From: Triglochin maritima | Lineage: Eukaryota > Streptophyta > Magnoliopsida > Alismatales > Juncaginaceae | Reading direction: 5' to 3' | Length of the DNA: 64,000 nucleotides | Assembly: GCA_963682175.1 (NCBI GenBank) | Contig: OY821784.1 | Coordinates: 29,803,621 to 29,867,620, forward strand | In this document: positions 1 through 12,446 of the stretch, in pieces | Numbering within the stretch: position 1 is the stretch's first letter | Layout: the number at the start of each line of letters is the position of its first letter | Program-made: the position numbers and the translations under genes | Notes under the pieces: generated by a model | Seen by the model: the letters and a program-made list of their open reading frames with translations, nothing else | Database searches by the model: none | What the model was told of the DNA's origin: nothing

Positions 1-668
1 CCGAGAGTTACATGGCATGATCACTTAGATATAGGACATTGATACGTTTAATCATGCAACTCAACATAATCAAATGTTATATGAACGTGCATGTGAAATC
101 AGAAATCCAAATACATCCATAAGTTATTGTACATGCATGCATATGGTTAACAAACAACAATCATAACCGAAATCAACCAAACAACCATAACAACGTAGCC
201 TTGTTATCTACGGGTCATGTATGAGGGTGATAACGTCCAATTCCTAAATCGAAACACACATGTCTACATACACACTCAGATCAGCAATATAAACAGTAGT
301 AGAATTCTTAACAAATGCACAACAAAGTGACAAACAACTATAATATTGGGTAATTGATGCTACGAACTCTACAGGTCGTGATAATCTAGTTGATAAGTAA
401 GACTCATTTCAGATTCATGCATGCATACATTTACACCTGGGAATGCTATGCATGTGCAACATATATCCTAGTATTCCATGTAGTAAGTCATAAAGCATAC
501 GTGAGCACAAAAACTAAATAGCGTTTCAAGGAACATAACATCTTCATGTTGCATGGAAGCAATAACATAAATTACATTCATTCACTACATAAAAATTTCA
601 GAGATTTATAATGGCCTAATCATTCTCAATTCACTCCATCATGTAACCATAAACATACGTTGAAAATC
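1..668. other. Intergenic DNA, nothing recognised
   Basis: AT-rich sequence with no long open frame, no convincing repeat and no RNA gene that I can see. It ends at the left boundary of the gypsy element at 669. The bases 664-668 (aaatc) are a possible left target duplication, compared with aaatt at 9843-9847. Confidence 0.4.
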
Positions 669-2387
669 TGTAACGTCCCGAAACAGCGGAAGAAATTTTT
701 CAAATTTAAAACATAAACATACGACCGTCAACGGTCAACAAGGGCACGTTACTGGAAAGTCAACTGAATACATATATATAAAATATCTCCACGTGGAAGT
801 CATAATGCACAGTGTCAAAATAGTGATTACATGTCTAATACATAACTACTGTAATCACTACCTCTACAAAAAAGCTAAGAAGACAGGACTCGATCCTGGA
901 GGTACTCCCCTCGGTCACCACCAACCTACGTCTGCCTGCTCCCTGAAAATGAAACATGAAATCTACCTGAGTTCCCGAAAGGAACCCCGTATGCCAACAT
1001 CTCCTAACATATACAAAAATACAGACAAAAATGCCAAAGATGCTCATGCAATGCAAATCCGCCTCGGGCCCACTGACGGCCTCCGTTCTCCTACACAAGG
1101 AAAGTGCATCCCCTCCCTACACAAAGAAGAAGGCGTCTCTCGGCCGCACAGGCACAAGTGACCTCGCTCTCCGACACACGGAAAGTGCAACCCCTCCCTA
1201 CACAAGGAAGAAGGCATCTCCCACCCACACAGGCATGGAAGGCATCCCTCTGCTGCACAGGCTCAAGGGGTCCAACTAAAATACACTCTCGTCGAAGGTG
1301 AAATCCGTAGCTCCGAGGTCCGGTGAACGACCGTGGGCTCGGCATCCGGTAGTCGCCTATGCTCCACCAAAGTGTAATTCGACCAACCAGTCGAACAAGG
1401 TCAAATCTAGCGGTCGACCGTTTGGAAGGTCTACGCTATACGTTTTATATACATATATCCTGTCGGTCGAACCAGGGTCTGTTCAACCGATAAGAAAGCC
1501 TGCCTGAATCCTGCCCACTCTATTCGGTCGACCGAAACTCTTCCGGTCGACCGGATCAACAAGCACTTCACTGCAGGAAAACTGCACGCGATCGGTCGAC
1601 CGGATCCAGAGCGGTCGACCGTTTAGATGATCAATGCTCTTGACCAACTTTGCGCAGTTCGGTCAACCGAGACACACTCGGTCGGCTGAAGGTCTGTCTA
1701 ACCTATCTAAAGGGGGTTCGGGCGACCGAAACAAACACCGGTCGACCGGGCTAATGTAACCCTTAGAAATTCCCGCTAAAATTTGGCATAAACGGTCGAC
1801 CGTCACAAAGACATCGTTCGACCGTTTTCGGGCAGTAAGTTATTATTCACTGATATCGGTCGACCGAACCTCACACGGTCGACCGGACAATACATAATCG
1901 CCACTGAACAGGCATCATTTAGACGATGTTCGGTCGACCGAGACACACAACGGACGAACGAACCAGTCGTCTTCAACCTTGGTTCAGTGGGTTTTCGCCG
2001 GGGAAACGGCACCAACGTCGCCCCCTACACTCCCACATCACATGGGGAGTTATTATGAAGACTTCGCATACCTCTCAAGACGACGAAGACCGGCCGGAGA
2101 CTGGCTCACGCACCGCCATCTCCGAAGACCTCCTCACGTTCCAACTTCCGCACCTCCGCACGCTCCTTCCTCGTGCTCGCCTCCACAACGCCGCCGGAGA
2201 GCCTCTCCTCCTTCTGGTGCCGGAACAAGGGAAGAAAGTGAGGGAGTGATGGGTGGGGAAGAAAATGGAGAGAAAAGAAGAAGAAGAAGATGAGTTGGGT
2301 GGTTTTTAAACCAAAACCCCACACCAACCCTATACCCCAACCATACCTCCCTCCATACCCTCACCACACCTCCATCACATCCGCCCC

Positions 2388-2423
<36 letters not shown>

Positions 2424-2434
2424 AGGTCCTTACA
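669..2434 (-). repeat. 3' LTR of the gypsy element (left copy)
   Basis: This 1766-bp repeat matches 8065-9842 closely along its whole length. It lacks a block of about 24 bases present near 8760 in the other LTR and has scattered substitutions, so the insertion is not recent. It contains about 16 copies of a palindrome with core GGTCGACC between about 1380 and 1960, and ends with a CT microsatellite at 2395-2421 followed by caggtccttaca. Confidence 0.92.
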
Positions 2435-2489
2435 ATCCACCCTCCTTAAAAGGATTTCGCCCCGAAATCAGAAAAGTAACTTACCGAAA

Positions 2490-3880
2490 AGCTCCGGATA
2501 CTACTTCCGAACTTCTTCCTCGATCTCCCAGGTGACCTCGCGCTCACTGTGATGCTGCCATCTGACCTTAACCATCGGAATGGTCCTCCTCCTGAGGTAA
2601 TGGTCCATCCAATCGATGATCTCAACTGGCCCTCCTCAGGTGACAAGTCCTGCCTAATCTCAGGTACTGCAATCTCTATCACATGTGTCGGGTCTGCAAC
2701 GTACTTTCTCAACATAGAAACATGGAAGACGTTGTGAATGCCAGAGAACTGTGGTGGCAAAGCAACTCTGTAGGCGACCTCCCCGACACAGTCCAAGATC
2801 TCAAAAGGTCTGACATACCTCGGACTGAGCTTCCCCTTCTTCCCGAGCCTCATCACTCCCCGAGCTGGTGAAATCTTCAAGAAGACGTAATCTCCAACCT
2901 CGAAGCTCAAAGTCCACCTGCGTCTGTCAGCATAACTCTTCTGTCTGCTCTGTGTTGTAGCCAACCTCCTCCTGATCAGGTCAACCTTCTCTGTGTACAT
3001 CTGCACAAGCTCCGAGCCCACTAACTACCTCTCACCTACGTCACTCCAGCATACCAGTGATCTACATGGCCTCCCGTACAATGCCTCATACGGTGCCATC
3101 CCAATACTAGCATGGTAGCTGTTGTTGTAGGCGAACTCGATTAGAGGTAGATGCTCATCCCAGTGTCCAGCCCAGTCCAGCGTGCAAGCCCTCGGCATAT
3201 CCTCCAAAGTCTGGATAGTCCTCTCTGACTGACCGTCTGTCTGCGGGTGAAAAGCTGTACGGAACCTCAGACGTGTCCCCAGTGCCTGCTGCAGACTCCC
3301 CCAAAATCTGGATGTGAACCTCGGATCTCTGTCAGAGATGATGCTCACCGGTACTCCATGCAATCTGACGATCTCCTCTACATACAGCTTCGCCAGACTC
3401 TCCAAAGGCAAGGTGGTCCTAATGGCCAGAAAGTGCGCCGACTTGGTCAGTCTATTGACAATCACCCAAATCGCGTCATGGAACCGCCTCATCTTCGGTA
3501 GCCCCGTAACGAAGTCCATCGTCACGTGCTCCCACTTCCACTTTGGAAGCTCGATACTCTGCATAGGCCCAGCTGGCCTCTGGTGCTCAATCTTCACCTG
3601 CTGACAGACCAAACACCGACTCACGAACTCTGCAATGTCCTTCTTCATGCCTCTCCACCAGAAGTTCCGCTGCAGATCCTTATACATCTTCGTGCTCCCT
3701 GGATGGATGGTGTACTTCGCTCTGTGTGCCTCCTCCATGATGTCATCTCTCATCCCATCAACCCTTGGCACCCAGATCCGCCCTCTGAATCTCAGACCTC
3801 CATCGACCCCAACACTGAAATCTGACCCCTCTCTGGCAGTCAACTCCAACAAACTGGCCAACTCAACATACTCACACTGC
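2490..3880 (-). pseudogene. Integrase and chromodomain-like C terminus
   Basis: An HHCC zinc-binding region (H..H near the start, CLVCQ) is followed by the DDE core: the first Asp in TMDFVTGLP, the second in IISDRDPRF and the Glu in [10 protein letters not shown]. An in-frame TAG near 3022 separates the core from the C-terminal domain (FEVGDYVFLKISP, PFEILDCVGEVAYRVALP, HNVFHVSMLRKY). A frameshift near 2630 then moves the chromodomain-like tail (VKVRWQHHSEREVTWE, YPELF) into another frame, with a further stop inside it. The chromodomain of such elements is known to guide integration to certain chromatin. Confidence 0.88.
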
Positions 3881-4037
3881 GCCTGTACTACCTGTGAGAC
3901 TGTCTATGGCTCTACCCGCAACCCAGCTAACACTGCTCCCTCAGAGTCCCCAGTGAACGGCCTCCACTCTTCCAATGACTCAAGCAGCCTCCACTCCTGA
4001 AGGCACAAGCCTGCAACTGATACCTCCACTCTCCTAC

Positions 4038-5124
4038 TCAAGGCGTCTGCAACTGAATTCGCCTTCCCGGGTGGTAGGAGATGGTGAAATCGTAGTCCTT
4101 AATGAACTCCAACCAACGACGTTGTCTCATATTCAACTCCTTCTGGGAGAATAGGTACTTCAGACTCTGGTGATCGGTGAATACCTCAAACTGCTCGCCA
4201 TACAGGTAGTGTCTCCATGTCCACAATGCGTGCACAACAGCTCCCAACTCCAAGTCATGCGTCGGGTAATTCTTCTCATGAGTCTTCAGCTGCCTCGAAG
4301 CGTATGCAATCACCCTCCCGTGCTGCATCAACACGCAACCCAAACCAACGCCAGACGCGTCACTGTAGACCACAAAACCTCCTGTGGCGCTCGGCAGAGT
4401 CAAAACTGAAGCTGTCGTCAGTCGTCTCTTCAGCTCCTGAAAGTTGTCCTCGCACTTCTAGGACCAAACAAAAGTGACTCCCTTCTGCGTCAGGGCAGTC
4501 AGCGGTGCAGCTAACCTCGAGAAGTCTTTGATGAAGCGACGGTAGTAACCCGCCAATCCAACAAAGCTTATGATCTCCGTCACGCTCGTAGGGGCTCTCC
4601 ACTCAGTCACTGCCTCTACCTTCGCCGGATCCACCGAAATACCCTCCGCAGAAACAATGTGACCAAGAAATGCGACTTTGTCCAACCAGAATTCGCACTT
4701 CGAGAACTTAGCATACAACCTCTGGTCTCTCAAAATGCTAGGTACAATCCGCATGTGCTCTCTGTGCTGCTCCACATCGGGTGAGTAGATCAGGATATCA
4801 TCCACAAAGACAACGACACAACTATCCAAGTACTGCCTGAACGTCTGGTTCATCAGATCCATGAAAGCTGCCCGGAGCGTTCGTCAACCCAAAAGGCATC
4901 ACCAAGAACTCATAGTGCCCATATCTGGTCCTGAATGCTGTCTTCTGGACATCCTCCTCTCGGATCCTCAGCTGATGGTATCCTGAACGTAGGTCTATCT
5001 TAGAGAAGACCTTCGCTGACTGCAACTGATCGAACAGGTCCTCAATCCTAGGTAGGGGATACCTATTCTTGATGGTGACCTTGTTCAACATCCTATAGTC
5101 AATGCACATCCGCAATGACCCGTC
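4038..5124 (-). pseudogene. Reverse transcriptase and RNase H region
   Basis: The first recognisable motif is [15 protein letters not shown], abutting the foreign LTR at 5125. Then come [19 protein letters not shown] and the catalytic FVDD box ([11 protein letters not shown], the usual Y/FxDD of RT). RNase H follows with [10 protein letters not shown] and [11 protein letters not shown] frameshift lies near 4862, an in-frame TAG near 4458 between RT and RNase H, and the frame is lost again after the YHPGR motif near 4040. About 20 residues expected between ELMD and DGSLRM are missing at the foreign-LTR junction. Confidence 0.88.
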
Positions 5125-6228
5125 TGTAGGATTTCATGTTTAATTATACATATATATTTTTCGAATTTTCATGTATAATAAGGATCTATTACAATTTTCT
5201 TCGATTTATTTATGCATGCATCTGTTTGTTTTAACAACTAGTTTCAAAAACTTATTAAAACAAACATAAAGGGACTCCGAAATTCATACCTAGAAGTTCT
5301 CAAAAACTTCTTGACGTTTCAGAGACGTTGAGGAAGCCAATCTTCGCTTCTCGTTGCGCCGGATGCCTCCGAGTGTTCACCGAAACCCTAAACAAGGTTG
5401 GAGAGAAAGGAGCTAGCCAATCGATCTCCAAACAAGTTTAGAATCTAGCTACAAACCCCTTCCTTAGCCTCTGAGATTTCTCCTTCCAAAGACTTAGAAA
5501 ACTAAGAGAATTTTCGTGGGTTTTTGTGGTGAATTAAGAGAGAAAATAATTATTGAATTGTGTAACCCAATTAGAAAGAATAAGGACCTATTTATAGGTT
5601 CCAATCTTACTCTTAAACATGGTTATTCTTTAGCCACGTTTTCTTTACATTTTCTCTCATAAATTAATTCCTTAATGTATTACATGCACCCACAAAACGT
5701 TTGACCAAGTTTGGAGCTAATCCAACCATCAATCAAATTAATCTCTTAATAATCAAAGGCAGAAAATCAATTGCTGTTCGGTTGACCGAGACTCATTCGG
5801 TTAACCGAATATGTCACGATTGGTTGACCGAGTACTAGACGGATGACCGATTCTTGAAGGAAAAAATTCTCCTTAACCGATCGGACGAATTCTCGTCTAA
5901 GACCGAGTGTCATACGGTTAACGGAAAATATCGAAATTTGACATTGTTCGGTCGACCGTTTCTGGTTCGGTACACCGTACCAAAGCTCCAGGCACTTTGG
6001 TCAAGTTCGGTCAATCAATTACGATTATCCATTCCATGTTTGGTTGACCGATCCACAGATCCTTCGGTCGACCGAACCTCAACGGATTACCGAACGTTTA
6101 CCCGATTTTGCCTTTTTCAAATTTTGGATTTATTTCCAACAAAATTTGAACTTGGGGTTTTAGCAAATTCACAACTTATGCAATATATTATCCTATGCAA
6201 CAATAAATTATTGCACCCCATAATATAT
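5125..6228 (-). repeat. Truncated LTR inserted in the gypsy pol region
   Basis: This segment is the reverse complement of the 3' part of the LTR at 40007-41885, with matching sequence from about 41042 to 41885 and about 240 extra bases in the middle. Its 3' end (…CTACA on the minus strand) directly abuts the RT codon for the Asp of DGSLRM. Its 5' half is missing, as are about 20 gypsy codons on that side, so one deletion probably removed both. It contains several GGTTGACC/GGTCGACC-type motifs (about 5775-6075). Confidence 0.85.
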
Positions 6229-6340
6229 CCATCAGCTCCTGTAGCTGCTTCTTCAACTCTGCCAACTCTGCGGGCGCCATCCTGTACGGGGCTTTCGACT
6301 GTGGTGAGGTGTCTGCTGCTAGCTCAATGCAAAACTCCAT

Positions 6341-7934
6341 CTATCGCGGAGGTGGTAGTCCTGGAATATCATATGGAAACACCTCTATAAACTCCCGCAC
6401 CACATCTATCCCGTCCAACCTCGGCGACTCAGCCTCTGGAACAACCAGCATCGCTAGGAATGCTCTGCAACCCTGCTGTATCAACCTCTGAGCCCTCAAA
6501 GCTGACACCACAATGCGGCCTCCTCTGGTCATGATATCAGGCAACCCCATCCTCGGAATCAAAATCTTCTTCTCACGGCAAAGGACACGCACGTCATGCT
6601 GGGACAGCCAGTCCATCCCAAGAATAACGTCGAAGTCCTCCATCAGTAGCAAGACCAGATCTGCCGGAAAATCTTGGTCTCCCGAAACAATCGTGGCGCC
6701 GGGGATGAAGCTCCCCACAGTGCCCACCAGACCCAGGGGTGTGTTGACCTCCAAAGTGGCAGTCAACATCGCAAGGGTACAGCCCAACACTCCCGCAAAT
6801 CGCTCCGAGATGAACGAGTGTGTCGCGCCACCATCAAAAAGCACCCTAGCCTCTAAACCTGCCACAAGAAGTGTACCTCCCACGACAGTGCTGGCATCCC
6901 TCGCCTCCTCCGCCTGGATAGTGAAGACTCGTCCAGTGCGCTGACCCTGCTGAGGTGCTGCAGGTCTCCTAGCTCCGCCTCCACTGGCAATCGGAGGTCC
7001 CGGAGGTCTGCTCGGTCCAGCGCCCTTGCTAGGGCAACTCCTGACGAAATGGCCCAGCTGACCACAACCATGACAAGTACCAGGCCCAAAGCAGCGCCCA
7101 GTGTGGACTCTGCCACAGCTCCTGTACGCCTCTGGCTGCGGCGCCCCTGCTCCCTCGATCCGAGGTCTCTTGCCCTGATTCCCCAAACTTTGCCCTCCAG
7201 GCCTCCCTGAGGATCTCTCGACTGGTCTCCTCTCATCCTGGTAGTTCTCTCGGTAGTCCCTCTCCATAATTGTGGCACTCCTCACAGCATCCGCCAAGGT
7301 GCGCGACATGCTCGACAACACTCGGGTCCTCAGCTGCTTCCGGAGTCCCCTAACAAACTTCATCGACCTCTGCGCCTGGGTGACGAAGATCTCCGGACAA
7401 TAACGAATCAAGGGCGTTAAACTTCCCAATGTACTCCTCCAGTGTCATGCTCCCCTGCTCCAGGGCCAGGAACTCCTCCCTCTTCCTGTCTCGCACGTGC
7501 TCCGGAAAGTACTGCTCGTTGAACTCCTCAACGAACTCCTCCCATGACACATCCTCTTGACCAGCGAACAGAACTGCTGAAGTCGACCTCTACCAGTTCG
7601 TCGCAACTCCTCTCAGCACGTAGGTGGCCAGGTCCACCTTCTTCTCCGGAGTACAGTCGATAGCCCTGAAGATCGTCTGCATAGTGAGGATCTACTCCTA
7701 AGCTGCCTCTGCATCCATCTGCCCAGCAAAAGTCGGAGGGTGTTGCCTCATGAACCAGTCGTGCATCGCACCGGCCCCCGTCTGCGCACTCTGCGCTGCC
7801 TGGCACTCCAACATCCCGCTCAATCGCTCCACGGTATCGAACAGGACCCTGCGCTCTACCACCCGGGCCTCCTCTCTCCTAGTCTCACTCGAATCGCGAG
7901 TCTCAACCACAGGCACGACCCGTCTCGGAGGCAT
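6341..7934 (-). pseudogene. gag-protease region of the gypsy element
   Basis: The frame starts at the ATG at 7934. The capsid part is recognisable (WILTMQTIF-like stretch, then VSWEEFVEEFNEQYFPEHVR). A CCHC zinc knuckle follows (CHGCGQLGHFVRSC), then an aspartic protease with VLFDGGATHSFIS and ILGMDWL. Known family members have D-S-G or D-T-G at the active site; here it reads D-G-G, so the protease is probably inactive even apart from other damage. Two in-frame TAG codons lie near 7697 and 7691, where Gln and Trp would be expected, and another stop lies near 7590. A frameshift occurs near 7430. The reading ends with GLPPPR and a stop at 6341; the start of reverse transcriptase follows in the same direction to about 6229. 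Confidence 0.85.
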
Positions 7935-8049
7935 CACTCTACAAGACAAAAAAGCTCAAGTCAGAATGATCATGAATGCATGCCATGGACCTCTAGACTC
8001 TAATCCTAACTCTATGGTGGTTTCTTTGGGAAAGTACGCTGGAATCAAG

Positions 8050-8061
8050 GCTCTGATACCA
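8050..8061 (-). other. Primer-binding site, initiator Met tRNA
   Basis: On the minus strand this reads TGGTATCAGAGC, the complement of the 3' end of plant initiator methionine tRNA. It lies three bases inside the 5' LTR, where minus-strand DNA synthesis would start. Confidence 0.9.
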
Positions 8062-8064
8062 AGT

Positions 8065-9842
8065 TGTAACGTCCCAAAATAGCGGAAGAAAATTTTCAAA
8101 TTTAAAACATAAACATACGACCGTCAACGGTCAACAAGGGCACGTTACTGGAAAGTCAACTGAATACATATATATATAATATCTCCACGTGGAAGTCATA
8201 ATACAGAGTGTCAAAAGAGCGATTACATGTCTAATACATAACTACTGTAATCACTACCTCTACAAAAAGCTAAGAAGACAGGACCCGATCCCGGAGGTAC
8301 TCCCCTCGGTCACCACCATCCTACGTCTGCCTGCTCCCTGAAAATGAAACATGAAATCTACCTGAGTTCCCGAAAGGAACCCCGTATGCCAACATCTCCT
8401 AACAAATACAAAAATACAGACAAAAATGCCAAAGATGCTCATGCAATGCAAATCCGCCTCGGGCCCACTGACTGCCTCCGCTCTCCTACAGAAGGAAAGT
8501 GCATCCCCTCCCAACACAAGGAAGAAGGCGTCTCTCGGCCGCACAGGCACAAGTGACCTCGCTCTCCGACACACGGAAAGTGCAACCCCTCCCCACACAA
8601 GGAAGAAGGCATCTCCCACCCACACAGGCATGGAAGGCATCCCTCTGCCGCACAGGCTCAAGTGGTCCAACTGAAATACGCTCTCGTCGAAGGTGAAATC
8701 CGTAGCTCCGAGGTCCGGTGAACGACCGTGGGCTCGGCAGCCGGTAGTCGCCTATGCTCGACGTCTCGCGTGTGGATAAATCCACTAAAGAGTAATTCGA
8801 CCCACCAACCGAACAAGGTCAAATCTAGCGGTCGACCGTTTGGAAGGTCTACGCTATACGTTTTATATACATATATATCATGTCGGTCGAACCAGGGTCT
8901 GTTCAACCGATAAGAAAGCCTGCCTGAATCCTGCCCACTGTATTCCGTCGACCAAAACTCTTCCGGTCGACCGGATCAACAAGCACTTCACTGCAGGAAA
9001 ACTGCACGCGGTCGGTCGACTGGATCAAGAGCGGTCGACCGTTTAGATGGTCAACGCTCTTGACCGACTATGCGCAGTTCGGTCGACCGAGACACACTCG
9101 GTCGGCCGAAGGTCTGTCTAACCTATCTAAAGGGGGTTCGGTCGACCGAAACAAACACCGGTCGACCGGGCTAATGTAACCCTTAGAAATTCCCGCTAAA
9201 ATTTGGCATAAACGGTCGACCGTCACACAGACATCGTTCGACCATTTTCAGGAAGTAAGTTACTATTCACTGATATCAGTCGACCGAACCTCACACGGTC
9301 GACCGGACAATACATAATCGCCACTGATCAGGCATCATTTAGATGATGTTCGGTCGACCGAGACACACAACGGTCGACCGAACCAGTCGTCTTCAACCTT
9401 GGTTCAGTGGGTTTTCATCAGGGAAACGACACCAACGCCGCCCCCTACACTCCCACACCACTTGGGGAGTTATTATGAAGACTTGGCATACCTCTCAAGA
9501 CGACGAAGACCCGCCGGAGCCTCGCTCACGCACCGCCGTCTCCGAAGACCTCCTCACGTTCCAACTTCCGCACCTCCGCACTCTCCTTCCTCGTGCTCGC
9601 CTCCACCACGCCGCCGGAGATCCTCTCCTCCTTCTGGTCGTCGGAACAAGGGAAGAAAGTGAGGGAGTGACGGGTGGGGAAGAAAATGGAGAGAAAAGAA
9701 GAAGGAGATGAGTTGGGTGGTTTTTAAACCAAAACCCCACACCAACCCTACACCCCAACCATACCTCCCTCCATACCCTCACCACACCTCCATCACATCC
9801 ACCCCATACCTATCTCTCTCTCTCTCTCTTCAGGTCCTTACA
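8065..9842 (-). repeat. 5' LTR of the gypsy element (right copy)
   Basis: This 1778-bp partner of the left LTR starts TGTAACGTCCC and ends CCTTACA. On the minus strand it is the 5' LTR and should hold the promoter. It carries the same array of GGTCGACC palindromes (about 8820-9380) and a shorter CT microsatellite just before its end. Confidence 0.92.
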
Positions 9843-10667
9843 AAATTTGTGCACCAAGCATGCGACAAGAATCGACTAGCACCAGAATTCAACCAGCATC
9901 AAGAACATAATAGCGATAGCCACAAGGATTAGCTCATGCATGCCCCAACCCCAAGACTTCCCATGGCCCTTCCAGACCTCCTCCTCAACATCTAGAGGGT
10001 GGAGGACGTGACCAAGTTGGTGCACGACGGTCTGAATCAGCCCACACCTCGGCAGGACACTTGCACAGCCAACCGAAACTAGGACAGCCGCATAAGCCCT
10101 CACAAGCACTGATCTTCCCGTGCACACCCTGCCTCTTCCCTTCCCAAACTTCCTTTCTTCGCAGCTGGGGACCAACCACCACCGGAATCCAGCCGCCCCA
10201 GTCGACTGTCTTGGAGCTACGCTCCATCGCATGCAAGGAAACTCAAAGAAGGGAAACCGAGTGCACCAGCCACTCAAGTCTCCCACAAAGCCACCCCTAG
10301 ATACCTAACCAGAGTAGGTCGGATCACCCTGTCGCTCACCGGAGCTCCGGCATGCCTGGCTGCACCAACAACATCCACCAAATGCACCAAACCATGAACG
10401 CGTTTGGTAGAGAACTCGATTTGGTGGTGCAACTGATTGCACCACCTACACCACGGTGTTGGTCGGCCCTCCAGCCAACACCCCACTCAATAAACTCCTC
10501 GGGGGCCTAAGGCATACATGCGGTTGCCGGAGAAGATGGTCGGAGATCACCGGAAGGTTGCTGTCCAGATCCCTCTCCTAGCTCCATGCTACACCACTTG
10601 CTCTCGAAATTTGGAGTTGCTAGCTTTGCCTAAAAGTCCAGCCACCAGCACGCCAGAGGAGATGAAG
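9843..10667. other. Unassigned sequence between gypsy and CACTA elements
   Basis: There is a longish open frame on the minus strand (9876-10286), but its protein matches no family I recognise and lacks convincing composition. With 11748-12446 this may be an old chromovirus LTR split by the CACTA element, because pol remnants start right after 12446. That is inference only. Confidence 0.3.
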
Positions 10668-10670
10668 GAG

Positions 10671-11744
10671 TACTAGTGCAGAAAAGTCCATATATGTCAG
10701 ATATACAGGGGTATAGACGTCGGATTTTGGCGGTCTAAGTACCCGACGTATATTTCCCCGTCGCCTATGCCCTGTTGTATAGATGTCGGCTATATACGAC
10801 CGACATCTATACAATGTATAAACGTTGGCTATATATGACCAACATTTATTATACATTTAATTAAATCCAAAAAATACATTACAACCTATATCAAGCATTC
10901 AACCCTCACATTAATCAAGTACAAGTAGCCCAAGTGTCAATCTTTGGACCAATAAACACGAACATCAAGCCCAACATGCCCAGGTGCCCCAACTCGTTCA
11001 CGTTCAGTAGTAAAGGAGTGGTGGAGTACATCAACCACACCAACAAAAATAAATTCTCCGATGTGGGACTAAACGGTTACGCCCTATAGACGTCAGATAT
11101 ATAGGGTGACCGACGTCTATACATACAGTACGACCTATAGACGGCGGCCACGCTTTATATCCGACGTTTATACATTTAAATAACAATAATAATAAAAAAT
11201 GCGTCCTATAGACGTCGGCTACCCTATACAACCGACATCTATACATGGGTAAATAGTAAAAAAAACATTGCAACCATCTTAAGCCCAAGTTGCCCCAAGT
11301 GTCAATATTTTTACCATTATATATATATATATATATATCACTTGCATTTTGTAGTGTGGTACCCAACTCCTATTTAGAAATAAAAGAATGGTGGAGTACA
11401 TCAACTCCACCAACAAAAGAATTTCTCCAATGTGGGACTAAACTTCAACACATATGACCATAAACACACATATGGTCATAATTCACATTACCTTCTACGA
11501 AGTACAAAGTGCATAAATTCTTCTACAAAATAAATTCACATAAATTCTTATACAAAATAAATCGCAAAATTTTTCTTCTTCTTATTTCAGGAGGTATAGA
11601 CGTCAGTTGTACTACAAAAACTGACATTTATACAAACCTATAGACGTCGGATGTTTGAATATCCGACGTCTATACCTATAGACATCAGATGTTTTGATAT
11701 CCGACGTCTATTGGGTGACATCTATTGTGCATTTTGCACTAGTC
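10671..11744. mobile_element. CACTA-type nonautonomous DNA transposon
   Basis: The ends are inverted copies of ACTAGTGCA(g)AAA. The expected terminal CACTA is changed to TACTA on the left, and the right terminal TAGTG is TAGTC. A 3-bp target duplication, gag, flanks the element (10668-10670 and 11745-11747), as expected for CACTA elements. Subterminal motifs of the form TATAGACGTCGG occur many times in both orientations near both ends, a usual feature of the family as transposase-binding sites. There is no transposase gene, only about 1.07 kb of noncoding DNA. An AT dinucleotide run lies at 11318-11338. Confidence 0.7.
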
Positions 11745-11747
11745 GAG

Positions 11748-12446
11748 GATGGGTGAGGTTGTGTGGGGAGAGAGGAAGAGAAGGTAGGGGACAACTAGGG
11801 TTGAGTGCTACTGAAGAAGAACTGCCACAACCTGTCTTCTACATGCCTCACAAGACTGTTGTTGCCTCGTCTTGCAACCTTGCCGGAGAGGAAGGAAAAG
11901 ATGGAATTTTCGTGGGGGAGAGGGTGAGGAATCAGAGAATGACGACTAGGGTTGGTTGGGGTTTTGTTTCAAGCGACATGAGAAAACGGAAGACTTGAAT
12001 GCAAAATAATTCTCAATTAAAACATGCCTTACACATGATATTTCAAATATTTGCATACAATCTTAGATCCTCTCTTGCTAACTAGGATGCCACGTCATCC
12101 TCAACTACCTACTCAGCCCAACAAGTGCCAAAGCTAAGCGTGGGTCGAATTTCACAAGCAACATGCACCCGATCGACCCGATAGAGTAAATTGTTTACAA
12201 ACTTGCCCGATGAGTTGCACCCACTTACGAGTTACATTTGCTCATCCAAAAAGAAACTTCTCCAAAAAAGGAAACTTTTCCTCGAAGAGGAAACTTTCCC
12301 GAAAGATAGGTTTTTCCCCGAGAGAAACTGTTCCCGAAAAGAAAAATAAGAATACAAAACCTCAAGCATACAATCAAATAATGCACAAACAAGCATGAAG
12401 ATGAAGAATGACCTTATTCATATAATAGGAGAATGGGTCTTACAAC
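11748..12446. other. Possible old chromovirus LTR part
   Basis: No gene is recognised. The stretch ends in cttaca at 12446, and the following bases resemble the post-LTR segment of the gypsy element at 2435-2470 (a CCCTTAAA…TTTCG…CGAAATT-like segment). It is therefore read as a remnant of a related LTR. The left limit was not found. Confidence 0.3.

Larger units (their letters stand above)
669..9842 (-). mobile_element. Ty3/gypsy chromovirus-type LTR retrotransposon, degenerate
   Basis: The element has two long direct repeats (669-2434 and 8065-9842) that start with TG and end with CA. It has a primer-binding site for initiator Met tRNA next to the right LTR, and a purine-rich tract (minus strand) next to the left LTR. 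In minus-strand order it encodes gag with a zinc knuckle, protease, reverse transcriptase, RNase H, integrase and a chromodomain-like tail. Protease-RT-RNaseH-integrase order and the chromodomain are known marks of chromoviruses (Tekay/Del-like here, by inference). Coding is destroyed by several stops and frameshifts and by a foreign LTR fragment at 5125-6228, so it cannot move by itself. The flanks (aaatc and aaatt) are a possible target duplication with one mismatch. Confidence 0.93.

Noticed and set aside
793..1507. Open frames inside the left LTR
   Set aside because: The same frames recur in the right LTR with substitutions and do not resemble any protein. They are LTR noncoding sequence.
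8050..8061. tRNA-like sequence
   Set aside because: Only the 12-base primer-binding complement is present. It is not a tRNA gene; the same applies at 44450-44467 and 59280-59297.
9876..10286. Minus-strand open frame of 136 codons
   Set aside because: No recognisable domain. It lies next to LTR sequence and overlaps plus-strand frames of similar length.
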